Below are positions 1 through 5,650 of a stretch of DNA of 5,650 nt, piece after piece. The translations under genes were made by a program, and so were the position numbers. The first letter of the stretch is position 1; every line of letters starts with the position of its first letter. The DNA is taken from assembly GCA_012513735.1 (NCBI GenBank), contig JAAZBR010000195.1, forward strand, positions 1 through 5,650. Direction: 5' to 3'. Source of the DNA: Clostridiales bacterium. Its GTDB lineage: Bacteria; Bacillota; Clostridia; Christensenellales; Aristaeellaceae. The notes under the pieces were generated by a model that saw only the letters and a list, made by a program, of their open reading frames with translations, had not been told where the DNA came from and made no database searches.

Positions 1-511
1 TGTTGCGGCTCTGGGGATCCACAGCCACGGTGGGCTCGTCCAGTATCAGCAGCTTGGGCTTGTGGGCAATGCCGCAGGCGATGTTGAGGCGGCGTTTGAG
101 GCCGCCGGACAGCTTTTTGGGCAAAAACCTGCGGAACTTCTCCAGCCCGCAGAAGTCGATGGCCTCGTCAATCAGCGGCTTCCTGGCCCGGGCATCCGAC
201 ACATACAGGCCGCAGAAGTAGTCGATGTTCTCCTGCACGGTCAGCTCCTCCATCACGGCTACCTCCTGGGGCACCAGGCCGATGTGGCGCTTCAGCGCAT
301 AGGAGGTGGGCGTGATCCGCTGGCCAAACACCTCGATCTCGCCCTTCTGAATGGTCAGCAAAGCCAGCATGCAGTTGATGGCAGTGGATTTTCCCGATCC
401 GTTGGGCCCCAGCAGCCCGTAGATCTGCCCTTCCCTTACCTGCAGGTCAAAGTGATCCAGAGCCACCAGCTCCTGGTACCGCTTGACCACGGATTTCATT
501 TCAATCACCAT
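1..511 (-). CDS. ABC transporter ATP-binding protein, drug/ABC-2 exporter type (partial, C-terminus beyond left edge)
   Basis: Cytoplasmic nucleotide-binding subunit that would power a membrane exporter by ATP hydrolysis. The 170 visible residues carry, in order, Walker [10 protein letters not shown] (35-43), the Q-loop glutamine (about Q82, in GLVPQE), the ABC signature [12 protein letters not shown] (134-145), Walker B LLILDEP (154-160) and a D-loop in [10 protein letters not shown] (161-170). The H-loop histidine and the rest lie left of the window. The signature and D-loop wording resemble the CcmA/DrrA-like ATPases of ABC-2 exporters; the substrate cannot be read from this. The start at 511 is preferred because a strong AAAGGAGGG sits six bases upstream of it. 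Another ATG, at 517, directly abuts that site with no spacing and is unlikely. The gene is divergent from the kinase gene, and permease genes are expected further left. Family assignment is firm; a drug or peptide export role is inferred. Confidence 0.93.
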   Translation of the reverse strand, partial: MVIEMKSVVKRYQELVALDHFDLQVREGQIYGLLGPNGSGKSTAINCMLALLTIQKGEIEVFGQRITPTSYALKRHIGLVPQEVAVMEELTVQENIDYFCGLYVSDARARKPLIDEAIDFCGLEKFRRFLPKKLSGGLKRRLNIACGIAHKPKLLILDEPTVAVDPQSRN

Positions 512-517
512 GTTCAT

Positions 518-526
518 CCCTCCTTT
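518..526 (-). promoter_or_regulatory. Ribosome binding site of the ABC ATPase gene
   Basis: On the minus strand this reads AAAGGAGGG, a nearly perfect Shine-Dalgarno sequence. It is six bases from the ATG at 511 but touches the ATG at 517, so it decides in favour of 511 as the start. Confidence 0.85.
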
Positions 527-531
527 GTACG

Positions 532-553
532 CTGCCATTGTACGATGCGGCAG
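532..553. promoter_or_regulatory. Imperfect inverted repeat, possible operator upstream of the ABC ATPase
   Basis: CTGCC (532-536) is matched by GGCAG (549-553). Inside it lies a near palindrome, CATTGTACGATG (536-547), with one mismatched pair. The element also covers a TACAAT hexamer on the minus strand (542-537), a plausible -10 for the ATPase gene. No good -35 is visible 16 to 18 bases upstream of that hexamer (the best is TGCTCC at 565-560). A promoter with a weak -35 often needs an activator, so a regulator-binding role is reasonable but inferred. TTGTACG also occurs twice directly (525-531 and 538-544). Confidence 0.35.
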
Positions 554-588
554 ATGAGAGGAGCAGTGTCCTCCGTCACCAATGGCAA

Positions 589-618
589 ATGACAATTGTC
601 ACATCAGTGTGCTAAGAT
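589..618 (+). promoter_or_regulatory. Candidate sigma-A promoter of the histidine kinase/response regulator operon
   Basis: ATGACA (589-594) matches the -35 consensus at five of six positions. An 18-base spacer leads to TAAGAT (613-618), preceded by TGC, which gives an extended -10 (TGn). Transcription would begin near 625, leaving a very short leader before the ATG at 635 with the ribosome binding site at its 5' end. A TTG start at 596 would fall within the promoter itself. Confidence 0.5.
590..601. promoter_or_regulatory. Perfect 12-base palindrome, candidate operator over the kinase promoter
   Basis: TGACAATTGTCA is a perfect inverted repeat with no spacer. It overlaps the proposed -35 of the kinase/regulator operon and lies about 50 bases upstream of the proposed -10 of the divergent ATPase gene. 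A dimeric LuxR-type regulator encoded by the adjacent operon, or another repressor, could bind here. The palindrome is seen directly; the binding role is inferred. Confidence 0.45.
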
Positions 619-634
619 GCGCAGGGGGGATTGC

Positions 635-1720
635 ATGAGTTTCCACGGGCTGCTCAGCCAAAGCCTGCTGCTGTTGACAGGCCTGTTCCGCCTGGCGGCG
701 GACGGGCTGCCGGATACGGAGTTGATTCTGCTGCTGGCTGCCCTGCTGCTGGCGCTGAGCGTGAACCTGCTGCAGCCCCGGCTGTGGGCATACCTGCCCT
801 GTGCCGGCTTTCTGGTGCTGTGTCTGTATCAGCCGGCGGTCCTGCATTTTGCGCCCCTGGCGTTGTATGTGTTCTGCATGCTGCCCGGATGGCCCGCCCT
901 GACCGCCGGCCTTGCCGCAGCGCTGCTGTATAGCTCGCCTTCTTTTGATGCGACGCTGGCCCTTTCCCTGGCCGGCGCGCTGGTGTTGTATTTCAAGGAC
1001 ACCCAGTACCTGCACATGCGCGCCCGCTACTACACCACGCTGGACAGCTCCAGCGAGCATACGCAGCGCCAGCAGCGGGAGGTCAGTATGCTGAGGCGCG
1101 AGCAGGATGCCACCCTGAAGCTTGCCCTGATGCAGGAGCGCAACCGCATTGCCCGGGATATCCACGACAATGTAGGGCACCTGCTGTCCCGCAGCATCCT
1201 GCAGGTGGGCGCCATGGAGCTGATCACCGGGGACCCCGGCCAAAAAGAGGAGCTGGCCCAGCTCAAGCAAACGCTGAACACAGGCATGAACGCCATCCGC
1301 AGCAGCGTGCACAACATCCGGCAGGACGCGGTGTACCTGGACCGCGAGATCCAGTCGCTGCTGCAGGATTTCCGCTTCTGTCCGGTCACCTATGAGAACA
1401 CCGCTGTGTCAGAGCTGTCCCTCAACCACAAGTATGTGGTGATGACCGCCATCCGGGAGGCGCTGAACAATGTGATGCGCCACTCCAATGCCACAAGGGT
1501 CGCCATCACGCTGTCGGAAATGGGCAACAGCCATGTGCTGCTGATCGCGGACAACGGCACCGCGTCCCCGGGCACTGTCAGCCACGGCATGGGCCTTAGC
1601 GCCATGGAGGAAAGGGTGCGCGCCTTGGGGGGCACCATCCACTTGTCCTCCGACCGGGGGTACCGGATCCTGATCACCTTGCCCAAGGAGGGGGAGCATG
1701 AACATCATCATCGTGGATGA
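635..1720 (+). CDS. Membrane sensor histidine kinase, HisKA_3 (DesK/LiaS-like) class
   Basis: Sensor kinase that autophosphorylates on a histidine and passes the phosphate to the response regulator encoded directly after it. It is 361 residues long. Residues 1 to about 120 are hydrophobic and could form five or six membrane helices (roughly 5-22, 29-46, 50-64, 68-84, 87-103, 105-120), with only short loops and no extracellular sensor domain. A likely coiled-coil linker follows (about 121-170), then the HisKA_3 dimerisation box with phospho-acceptor H177 in ARDIHDNVGHLL. D178 and H182 match the DxxxQ/H phosphatase motif of this class. The HATPase_c domain has an N-box (EALNNVMRHSNA, 275-286), a G1 box DNG (306-308) and a GMGL loop (318-321). 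ATG 635 is chosen because AGGGGGG (623-629) lies five bases upstream; in-frame TTG 596 and ATG 617 lack such a site. The 3' end overlaps the regulator gene by 23 bases. Family is certain; the signal is unknown, and intramembrane or transporter-linked sensing is inferred. Confidence 0.94.
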   Translation: MSFHGLLSQSLLLLTGLFRLAADGLPDTELILLLAALLLALSVNLLQPRLWAYLPCAGFLVLCLYQPAVLHFAPLALYVFCMLPGWPALTAGLAAALLYSSPSFDATLALSLAGALVLYFKDTQYLHMRARYYTTLDSSSEHTQRQQREVSMLRREQDATLKLALMQERNRIARDIHDNVGHLLSRSILQVGAMELITGDPGQKEELAQLKQTLNTGMNAIRSSVHNIRQDAVYLDREIQSLLQDFRFCPVTYENTAVSELSLNHKYVVMTAIREALNNVMRHSNATRVAITLSEMGNSHVLLIADNGTASPGTVSHGMGLSAMEERVRALGGTIHLSSDRGYRILITLPKEGEHEHHHRG

Positions 1721-2318
1721 CGACCGCATCGTCAGCCAGTCGCTGAAAACCATTCTGGAGCAAAGCGGGGACGTGCGGGTGGTGGCCACCGGCACCTGCT
1801 ATGAGGACGCCCTGCGCCTGTATGAGGAGCACCTGCCCGATATCCTGCTGATGGACATCCGCATGGGCCAGAAGACCGGCCTGGATGCGGCGGAGCAGAT
1901 CCTGTCCCGGCACAGCGACGCCCGCATTCTGTTTCTGACCACCTTTTCAGATGACGCCTATATATTGCGGGCGCTGCAGATGGGCGCCAAGGGATACCTG
2001 CTCAAGCAGGACTATGAGAGCATCGGCCCTGCGCTGCAGGCCGTGGCCTCCGGCCAGACAGTGTTTGGCAGCAAGATCGTGGAAGCCCTGCCCCCGCTGC
2101 TGAAGCCCCGCGCCCCCCAGGCCGCCCAGGACCTGCCCGAGCGGGAGTTAGAGGTGCTGCGTCTGTGCGCCGAAGGCCTCAGCAACAAGGAAATCGCAGC
2201 CCAGCTGTACCTCAGCGAGGGCACGGTGCGCAACTACATTTCCAACCTGCTGCAGCGCTTTGACCTGAGGGACCGTACCCAGCTGGTGGTGCACTACTAC
2301 AAAGGGATGACGGAATAG
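1698..2318 (+). CDS. NarL/LuxR-family response regulator
   Basis: Cytoplasmic transcription regulator, 206 residues, the expected partner of the overlapping kinase. The receiver domain (1 to about 118) shows the acidic cluster D7-D9, phospho-acceptor D53 in LLMDIRM, switch threonine T81 and the conserved lysine K103 in YLLKQ. After a short proline/alanine-rich linker (about 131-145), a LuxR-type helix-turn-helix (about 146-206) carries LPERELEVLRL, GLSNKEIAAQLYLSEGTVRN and a C-terminal helix. Its start has a strong AAGGAGG (1685-1691) six bases upstream, inside the kinase gene, which implies translational coupling. Phosphorylation should promote dimerisation and binding to inverted repeats. 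Plausible targets are its own promoter (palindrome at 590-601) and the divergent ABC exporter, but this is inferred. All key residues are present and the length is typical. Confidence 0.95.
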   Translation: MNIIIVDDDRIVSQSLKTILEQSGDVRVVATGTCYEDALRLYEEHLPDILLMDIRMGQKTGLDAAEQILSRHSDARILFLTTFSDDAYILRALQMGAKGYLLKQDYESIGPALQAVASGQTVFGSKIVEALPPLLKPRAPQAAQDLPERELEVLRLCAEGLSNKEIAAQLYLSEGTVRNYISNLLQRFDLRDRTQLVVHYYKGMTE

Positions 2319-2326
2319 TTTGCATC

Positions 2327-2363
2327 AAAAGGGCCCGCCGCGAAACACACGGCGGGCCCTTTT
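2327..2363. terminator. Bidirectional intrinsic terminator between convergent genes
   Basis: AAAAGGGCCCGCCG (2327-2340) pairs perfectly with CGGCGGGCCCTTTT (2350-2363) around a nine-base loop, giving a 14-pair stem of which ten are G-C. The outer A/T arms provide a T-tract in either direction. It begins nine bases after the response regulator stop and ends 20 bases before the stop of the converging gene, so it can serve both. Confidence 0.93.
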
Positions 2364-2383
2364 CCGTATCAAGGGTTCAGGGA

Positions 2384-4699
2384 TTACCGCCCTTCCAGGC
2401 GCATCAGGCGAAGCTTGCCATCCGCCTCATTGAGCATTTGGTCAAGCTGGATCTGGCCCGCGGCGTAGCGCTTGAACAGCTGCTGCATGTCCGGGCTGCT
2501 GAAAATGACCATCATGCTGCCGAACTCGTTGACAAAGCTGTACTCCATCAGCTTGCGGTATACTGCGATGGCTTCCTCCTTCACGCTGTAGCGCATCTGC
2601 TCCTTCCGGCTGTCATACTCCTTCATGAAGCTGTCATACTGGGCCTGCATCTCGGTGCGCTCCGCGCCCTGGGCGTCCTTCAGCGCCTTCTCCATGCTGC
2701 TTTTTGACTCCTCCATCCACTTCACCTGTTCGTCATAGTGAGGGTTGAGGATGTCCTCATTCAGCGAGGGATTGAGCATCGCGGCCTTGGCGGGGTCCAT
2801 GCTCTTGACATAGTTTTCCACGTAGGCAATGGCGCTTTCCAGGTTCCTGGACTTGGGGTTGACGGCCATCACCTGCAGGCTGATGCCCAGGGCAGGTTCA
2901 TCCCCTTCATTGATGGTGAGCAGCAGCGGCTTGGGATAGCCTATATCCCTGGGAGGAGAATCGTTATAGCTCATCATCATGCTGCCGTCGCCTGTCAGCT
3001 GCCTGCTCAGCTCGCTCAGGTCCAGAGAGGAATAGCCGCTGATCAACGGAAATTTGTTGTACATCTCGTTTACGGCCATGTTGGCGTTGGGATCGGTCCA
3101 GTCCACCTTCTCCATGATGTCCCGGGTATCCACCTTGGCGGCCCGCTCCAGCATGCCGCGCAGCACGGGGCTTGCAAAGCTAAACTCCTCGCCCTTTTTT
3201 ACCGTGTAGCCGGAATAGAGCTGCATGGCCAGCATCAGTAGCTGTGCCTGATAATCCGGTGTATGCATGGGCAGGTAGTCGGGAAATTTTTCCCCCAGCT
3301 CATCGTTCCAGCGCTGGATCAGATCGCAGAGCTGACCAAAGGTCTGGGGGGCCTCCACCCCCACCTCCTCCAGCAGCTTGGGATAGTACTCCATCCCCTC
3401 GCTGTTGAGGTCAATGGGCGCCAGGAAAACCTTCCCGTCCCTCTGCGCGGTTTGCTGCATGGAGGGATACAGGGAAGCCACATAGTCCGTCAGGATTTGG
3501 CTGCCGCTCAGGTCCGCGCAGTAGCCCTTTTGCATCAGGCTCTTCAGGTCGATGCCGTTGGATGCCAGCACGAAGATATCAATGCTGTCCTCTCCGGACA
3601 CAAGCGCCTGACCCAGATCCTGCGCTGTGGCATAGTATTTGGTGTCCAGGAAGGTGACCGGGATGCCGTTCATGGCCTTGATGGTCTTCTGGTGCACATC
3701 GTCCATATAGTGGCCATAGATGGTCAGTCGCCCCTTGGGCAGCCGCGCAGGATCCACCGAGCGCACCATCACGCCCTGCGGATGGGCCACCAGCATATGA
3801 TCGCCCCCGATCAGGCTGAGGCGGCCGCTGAAGCTGCCTCCGTACTGGGATGCCGTCAGGTAGGCGCAGACCTCGGTGTTGCCGCCGGTATCCCGGCGGC
3901 GGATCTCGTCCCGGCTGCCCAGGTAGATGATGTCGTTCGCGGCATCATACACCAGGCCCCCCGTGCCGTCCACAAAGGGGAAGCCGGTGGACCCGATCTC
4001 CGTCAGCGTGTCGGCCGCCATATCATAGACGGCCAGCATGGCGGGTTTCATCTGTCCCGTGGCCTGATCCCAGGCATTGCTTACATCCAGCACCAGCGCC
4101 AGCAGTTGACCGTCCTTGTAGGCAGCCAGATCCTGCACAAACTCCGCCTTGTGTTCCCTGGCCTGGCCACCCTTTTCCAGATCCCAGCTGATCAGGCCCT
4201 GTTCAGCGCCCCGGGGGCCGTACTTCAGGGTGCGGGCAAACAAGCGGCTTCCTGCGATCAGCAGCTGGGCCGGCTGCTCTATCCAGGTGTCGTCTTCATA
4301 GGTTTCACTGGGCAGCAGGCTGATATCCAGCTTGACAGGGCTGCCAAAGGTCAGCTTGTCCCCGCTTAGCTCCATAGGATACAGGTTTCCCGTCGTCCAG
4401 TCGAAGCTGTACAGCTTGTCTTCGCCGCCAGCCACCATGATGTTCATCGGTGCTTTCTGCGGATCCAGGTTCTGCATGCTGAGCGCCTGACGGAGCTTGT
4501 CCTCGCCGGGCCTGTAGCTGTAGATGCCGTTGCCGCTCAGATAGAGCGTGCCGTTTACATAGGCGGCTGCGTTGATCCAGGTGTCCGATTCCGGGCTGAT
4601 GTCCTGGCTGTCGGGCAGTTGTGCTGCCTGCGCCAGGGGCATCAGGCCCAGCATCAGGGAACAAAGCAGCAGAAGGCTGATGGTCCGTTTGATACGCAT
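2384..4699 (-). CDS. Secreted propeller-like / extracellular solute-binding protein (family 1-type), 771 aa
   Basis: Exported protein of two parts. A signal peptide (MRIKRT, then a hydrophobic core at 7-22) ends with a likely signal peptidase I site, AQA/A at 25/26. There is no lipobox: the only nearby cysteine (C13) is inside the core without G, A or S before it. Residues about 36-318 hold repeated beta-strand units of the type GTLYL, DKLYSFD, IIYLGS and HMLVA, suggesting a beta-propeller of about six blades. Residues about 324-650 resemble sugar-type solute-binding proteins of ABC importers (GRLTIYGHY start, IDIFVLAS, KVFLAPID and LEEVGVEAPQTFGQL segments). A charged helical stretch (about 654-705) comes next, then a tail (about 706-771) with the YAAGQIQLDQMLNEA pattern typical of these proteins. 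At 771 residues it is far longer than the usual 400-550. The start at 4699 has AAAGGAG (4708-4714) eight bases upstream. An in-frame extension to 4849 is rejected. No permease gene is adjacent, and the ligand is unknown. The fold assignments rest on pattern reading only. Confidence 0.85.
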   Translation of the reverse strand: MRIKRTISLLLLCSLMLGLMPLAQAAQLPDSQDISPESDTWINAAAYVNGTLYLSGNGIYSYRPGEDKLRQALSMQNLDPQKAPMNIMVAGGEDKLYSFDWTTGNLYPMELSGDKLTFGSPVKLDISLLPSETYEDDTWIEQPAQLLIAGSRLFARTLKYGPRGAEQGLISWDLEKGGQAREHKAEFVQDLAAYKDGQLLALVLDVSNAWDQATGQMKPAMLAVYDMAADTLTEIGSTGFPFVDGTGGLVYDAANDIIYLGSRDEIRRRDTGGNTEVCAYLTASQYGGSFSGRLSLIGGDHMLVAHPQGVMVRSVDPARLPKGRLTIYGHYMDDVHQKTIKAMNGIPVTFLDTKYYATAQDLGQALVSGEDSIDIFVLASNGIDLKSLMQKGYCADLSGSQILTDYVASLYPSMQQTAQRDGKVFLAPIDLNSEGMEYYPKLLEEVGVEAPQTFGQLCDLIQRWNDELGEKFPDYLPMHTPDYQAQLLMLAMQLYSGYTVKKGEEFSFASPVLRGMLERAAKVDTRDIMEKVDWTDPNANMAVNEMYNKFPLISGYSSLDLSELSRQLTGDGSMMMSYNDSPPRDIGYPKPLLLTINEGDEPALGISLQVMAVNPKSRNLESAIAYVENYVKSMDPAKAAMLNPSLNEDILNPHYDEQVKWMEESKSSMEKALKDAQGAERTEMQAQYDSFMKEYDSRKEQMRYSVKEEAIAVYRKLMEYSFVNEFGSMMVIFSSPDMQQLFKRYAAGQIQLDQMLNEADGKLRLMRLEGR

Positions 4700-4707
4700 G
4701 GAATGGT

Positions 4708-4714
4708 CTCCTTT
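4708..4714 (-). promoter_or_regulatory. Ribosome binding site fixing the start of the solute-binding protein gene
   Basis: AAAGGAG on the minus strand, eight bases before the ATG at 4699. That ATG begins a classical signal peptide. The longer in-frame reading from 4849 would place 50 non-conserved residues before it, so this site decides the start. Confidence 0.85.
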
Positions 4715-4749
4715 CAGACGGCGGGCCTCTATGCTTCGCCGCCTGCCGC

Positions 4750-4778
4750 ATTTTAACCTCTTGACCGACCGGGAACAA
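4750..4778 (-). promoter_or_regulatory. Candidate promoter of the solute-binding protein gene
   Basis: On the minus strand TTGTTC (4778-4773) and TAAAAT (4755-4750) are separated by 17 bases. The -10 matches consensus at five of six positions; the -35 is weak beyond TTG. Transcription would begin near 4743, giving a leader of about 45 bases that includes the ribosome binding site. Confidence 0.45.
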
Positions 4779-4792
4779 GGGCGCCGGTTTGT

Positions 4793-4822
4793 TTGACATC
4801 CCGTATCGCAACTCACTATAAT
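4793..4822 (+). promoter_or_regulatory. Near-consensus sigma-A promoter of the alpha/beta hydrolase gene
   Basis: A perfect TTGACA (4793-4798) and a perfect TATAAT (4817-4822) are separated by 18 bases. Transcription would start near 4829, leaving about 19 bases before the ATG at 4848. No inverted repeat is obvious within it, which suggests steady strong expression. Confidence 0.85.
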
Positions 4823-4847
4823 GAAAAAAATGTAAGGGGGCAGCAAC

Positions 4848-5650
4848 ATGGAAAAAAAGCGATTTTATCAGTCTGCACAACGCAAAATAGCCTACTATCA
4901 CCTGGGGGAAGGCAAGGCAAAAAAGCTGGTGCTGGTGCACGGAAACGCCTCCTCGGCGGCGTTCTTCTTCCCGACAATTTTACAATTGGCAGAGCATTTT
5001 GAGGTTATCGCCCCCGACCTGAACGGTTTCGGCGACACCGAGGCCTCCCCCGTCCACGCCCCCACCGCCCTGAAGGACTGGGCCAAGGATGTGAACGCCC
5101 TGGCAGAAGGCCTGGGCTGGCAGCGCTTTACGCTGCTGGGCTGGTCCCTGGGCGGCGGCGTGGCGTGGCAGTATGCCATCGACCATGCGGACAAGCTGGA
5201 GGGGCTGGTGTTGCTCTCCCCCATGTCGCCCTATGGTTTCGGCGGCAGCAAGGGCGCCGAGGGCACCCTGTACGATCCGCCGGGATGGGGTTCTCCGGGC
5301 GGCTTCGCCAACCCCCAGTTTATTGAGAAGCTCAAGCAACAGGACCGGGGGGATGACCCAATGGCCGCCCGCTCCGTGCTGGAGAAGTCCCTGTTTGCCC
5401 AGGGCTGGCCCGTGGACAAGGAATGGCAGGATCTATATGTGGACGAGCTACTGAAAATCCGCCTGGGCGAGGACTATTACCCCGGCGATTACCAGCCCCA
5501 GGCCGCCTTCCCCTACGTGCTGCCGGGCACCCGCGGCATCTCCAATTCCCTCGCTCCCCAATACGCGGACGTAAGCGGCTTTGTGGATGTGCAGCCCCAG
5601 CCCAAGGTGCTGTGGATCCGCGGCGACAAGGACACGCTGGTCAGCGACAA
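4848..5650 (+). CDS. Alpha/beta hydrolase (partial, C-terminus beyond right edge)
   Basis: Soluble cytoplasmic hydrolase of the alpha/beta fold; substrate not determined. The 267 visible residues begin without a signal peptide. HGNASSA (31-37) supplies the oxyanion-hole loop. PDLNGFGDTE (56-65) matches the conserved D-x-x-G-x-G strand end. GWSLGGG (98-104) is the nucleophile elbow with catalytic S100. GLVLLSP (118-124) is the strand after the elbow. A cap region follows (about 125-235), and GDKDTLVSD (259-267) presents the probable catalytic acid D262. The catalytic histidine should come some 25-30 residues later, outside the window. The HGN loop recalls haloalkane dehalogenases, but those use an aspartate nucleophile, while serine here points to esterase, lipase or peptidase-like chemistry. 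Start ATG 4848 has AAGGGGG (4834-4840) seven bases upstream. It is divergent from the solute-binding protein gene. Fold is certain; function is open. Confidence 0.92.
   Translation, partial: MEKKRFYQSAQRKIAYYHLGEGKAKKLVLVHGNASSAAFFFPTILQLAEHFEVIAPDLNGFGDTEASPVHAPTALKDWAKDVNALAEGLGWQRFTLLGWSLGGGVAWQYAIDHADKLEGLVLLSPMSPYGFGGSKGAEGTLYDPPGWGSPGGFANPQFIEKLKQQDRGDDPMAARSVLEKSLFAQGWPVDKEWQDLYVDELLKIRLGEDYYPGDYQPQAAFPYVLPGTRGISNSLAPQYADVSGFVDVQPQPKVLWIRGDKDTLVSD

Noticed and set aside
62..592. Plus-strand open frame opposite the ABC ATPase
   Set aside because: It is the antisense of a gene with intact Walker A, signature and Walker B motifs. Its translation has no recognisable domain and is a by-product of high GC content.
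596..634. Earlier starts for the kinase (TTG 596, ATG 617)
   Set aside because: They overlap the proposed promoter and lack a ribosome binding site; ATG 635 has AGGGGGG five bases upstream.
599..1312. Minus-strand open frame opposite the histidine kinase
   Set aside because: Its translation is low-complexity (Q-, A- and H-rich), as expected for the antisense of a GC-rich gene, and the kinase frame has clear catalytic motifs.
3263..4369. Plus-strand open frame of 368 codons opposite the solute-binding protein gene
   Set aside because: It is long, but rich in H, Q, G and A without any domain, and has no convincing ribosome binding site. The minus frame has a signal peptide and a recognisable fold pattern. 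The same applies to the plus frame at 2738-3241.
4720..4743. GGCGG...CCGCC inverted repeat in the leader of the solute-binding protein gene, as a riboswitch or attenuator
   Set aside because: The stem is only five pairs with a loop of about 14 bases, and there is no T-tract or recognisable aptamer. It is likely chance in GC-rich sequence.
4700..4849. In-frame N-terminal extension of the solute-binding protein to 4849
   Set aside because: The extra 50 residues would bury the signal peptide and run through both divergent promoters. The ATG at 4699 has its own good ribosome binding site.

Overview
The window reads as a chromosomal segment of a GC-rich Gram-positive bacterium, most likely a Clostridia-type member of Bacillota. 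This is inferred from strong AGGAGG-type ribosome binding sites, classical sigma-A promoters, a DesK/NarL-type two-component system beside an ABC exporter ATPase, and a large solute-binding protein. There is no rRNA, tRNA, CRISPR array, integrase or transposase, and base use looks even throughout, so nothing marks the window as a mobile element.

Layout: (1) positions 1-511, minus strand: the N-terminal 170 residues of an ABC transporter ATPase of the drug/ABC-2 exporter type, cut by the window edge. (2) 512-634: a divergent intergenic region with a candidate promoter for each side and two inverted repeats placed over promoter elements. (3) 635-1720 and 1698-2318, plus strand: a membrane histidine kinase of the HisKA_3 (DesK/LiaS-like) class and a NarL/LuxR-type response regulator, overlapping by 23 bases and so almost certainly translationally coupled. 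(4) 2327-2363: a strong hairpin with A- and T-tracts on its two sides, able to end transcription from both converging units. (5) 2384-4699, minus strand: a 771-residue secreted protein joining an N-terminal propeller-like repeat region to a family-1-type extracellular solute-binding protein, with a charged helical insertion near its C-terminus. (6) 4700-4847: a second divergent intergenic region with a nearly consensus promoter for the next gene. (7) 4848-5650, plus strand: an alpha/beta hydrolase, cut by the right edge before its catalytic histidine.

How they may work together: the kinase has five or six membrane segments but no evident extracellular sensing domain. Kinases of this build usually sense events in the membrane or through a partner transporter. 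With a drug-exporter-type ATPase transcribed divergently, the left half looks like a regulated export or membrane-stress resistance module, comparable in parts (not in gene order) to LnrJK-LnrLMN of Bacillus subtilis. The transporter's permease genes would be expected to the left of the window. The propeller/solute-binding protein and the hydrolase form a separate divergent pair with no visible functional link to the left half.

No clearly new system is demonstrated. The most unusual object is the propeller plus solute-binding protein architecture at 2384-4699. The most testable regulatory signal is the 12-base perfect palindrome at 590-601 over the kinase promoter.
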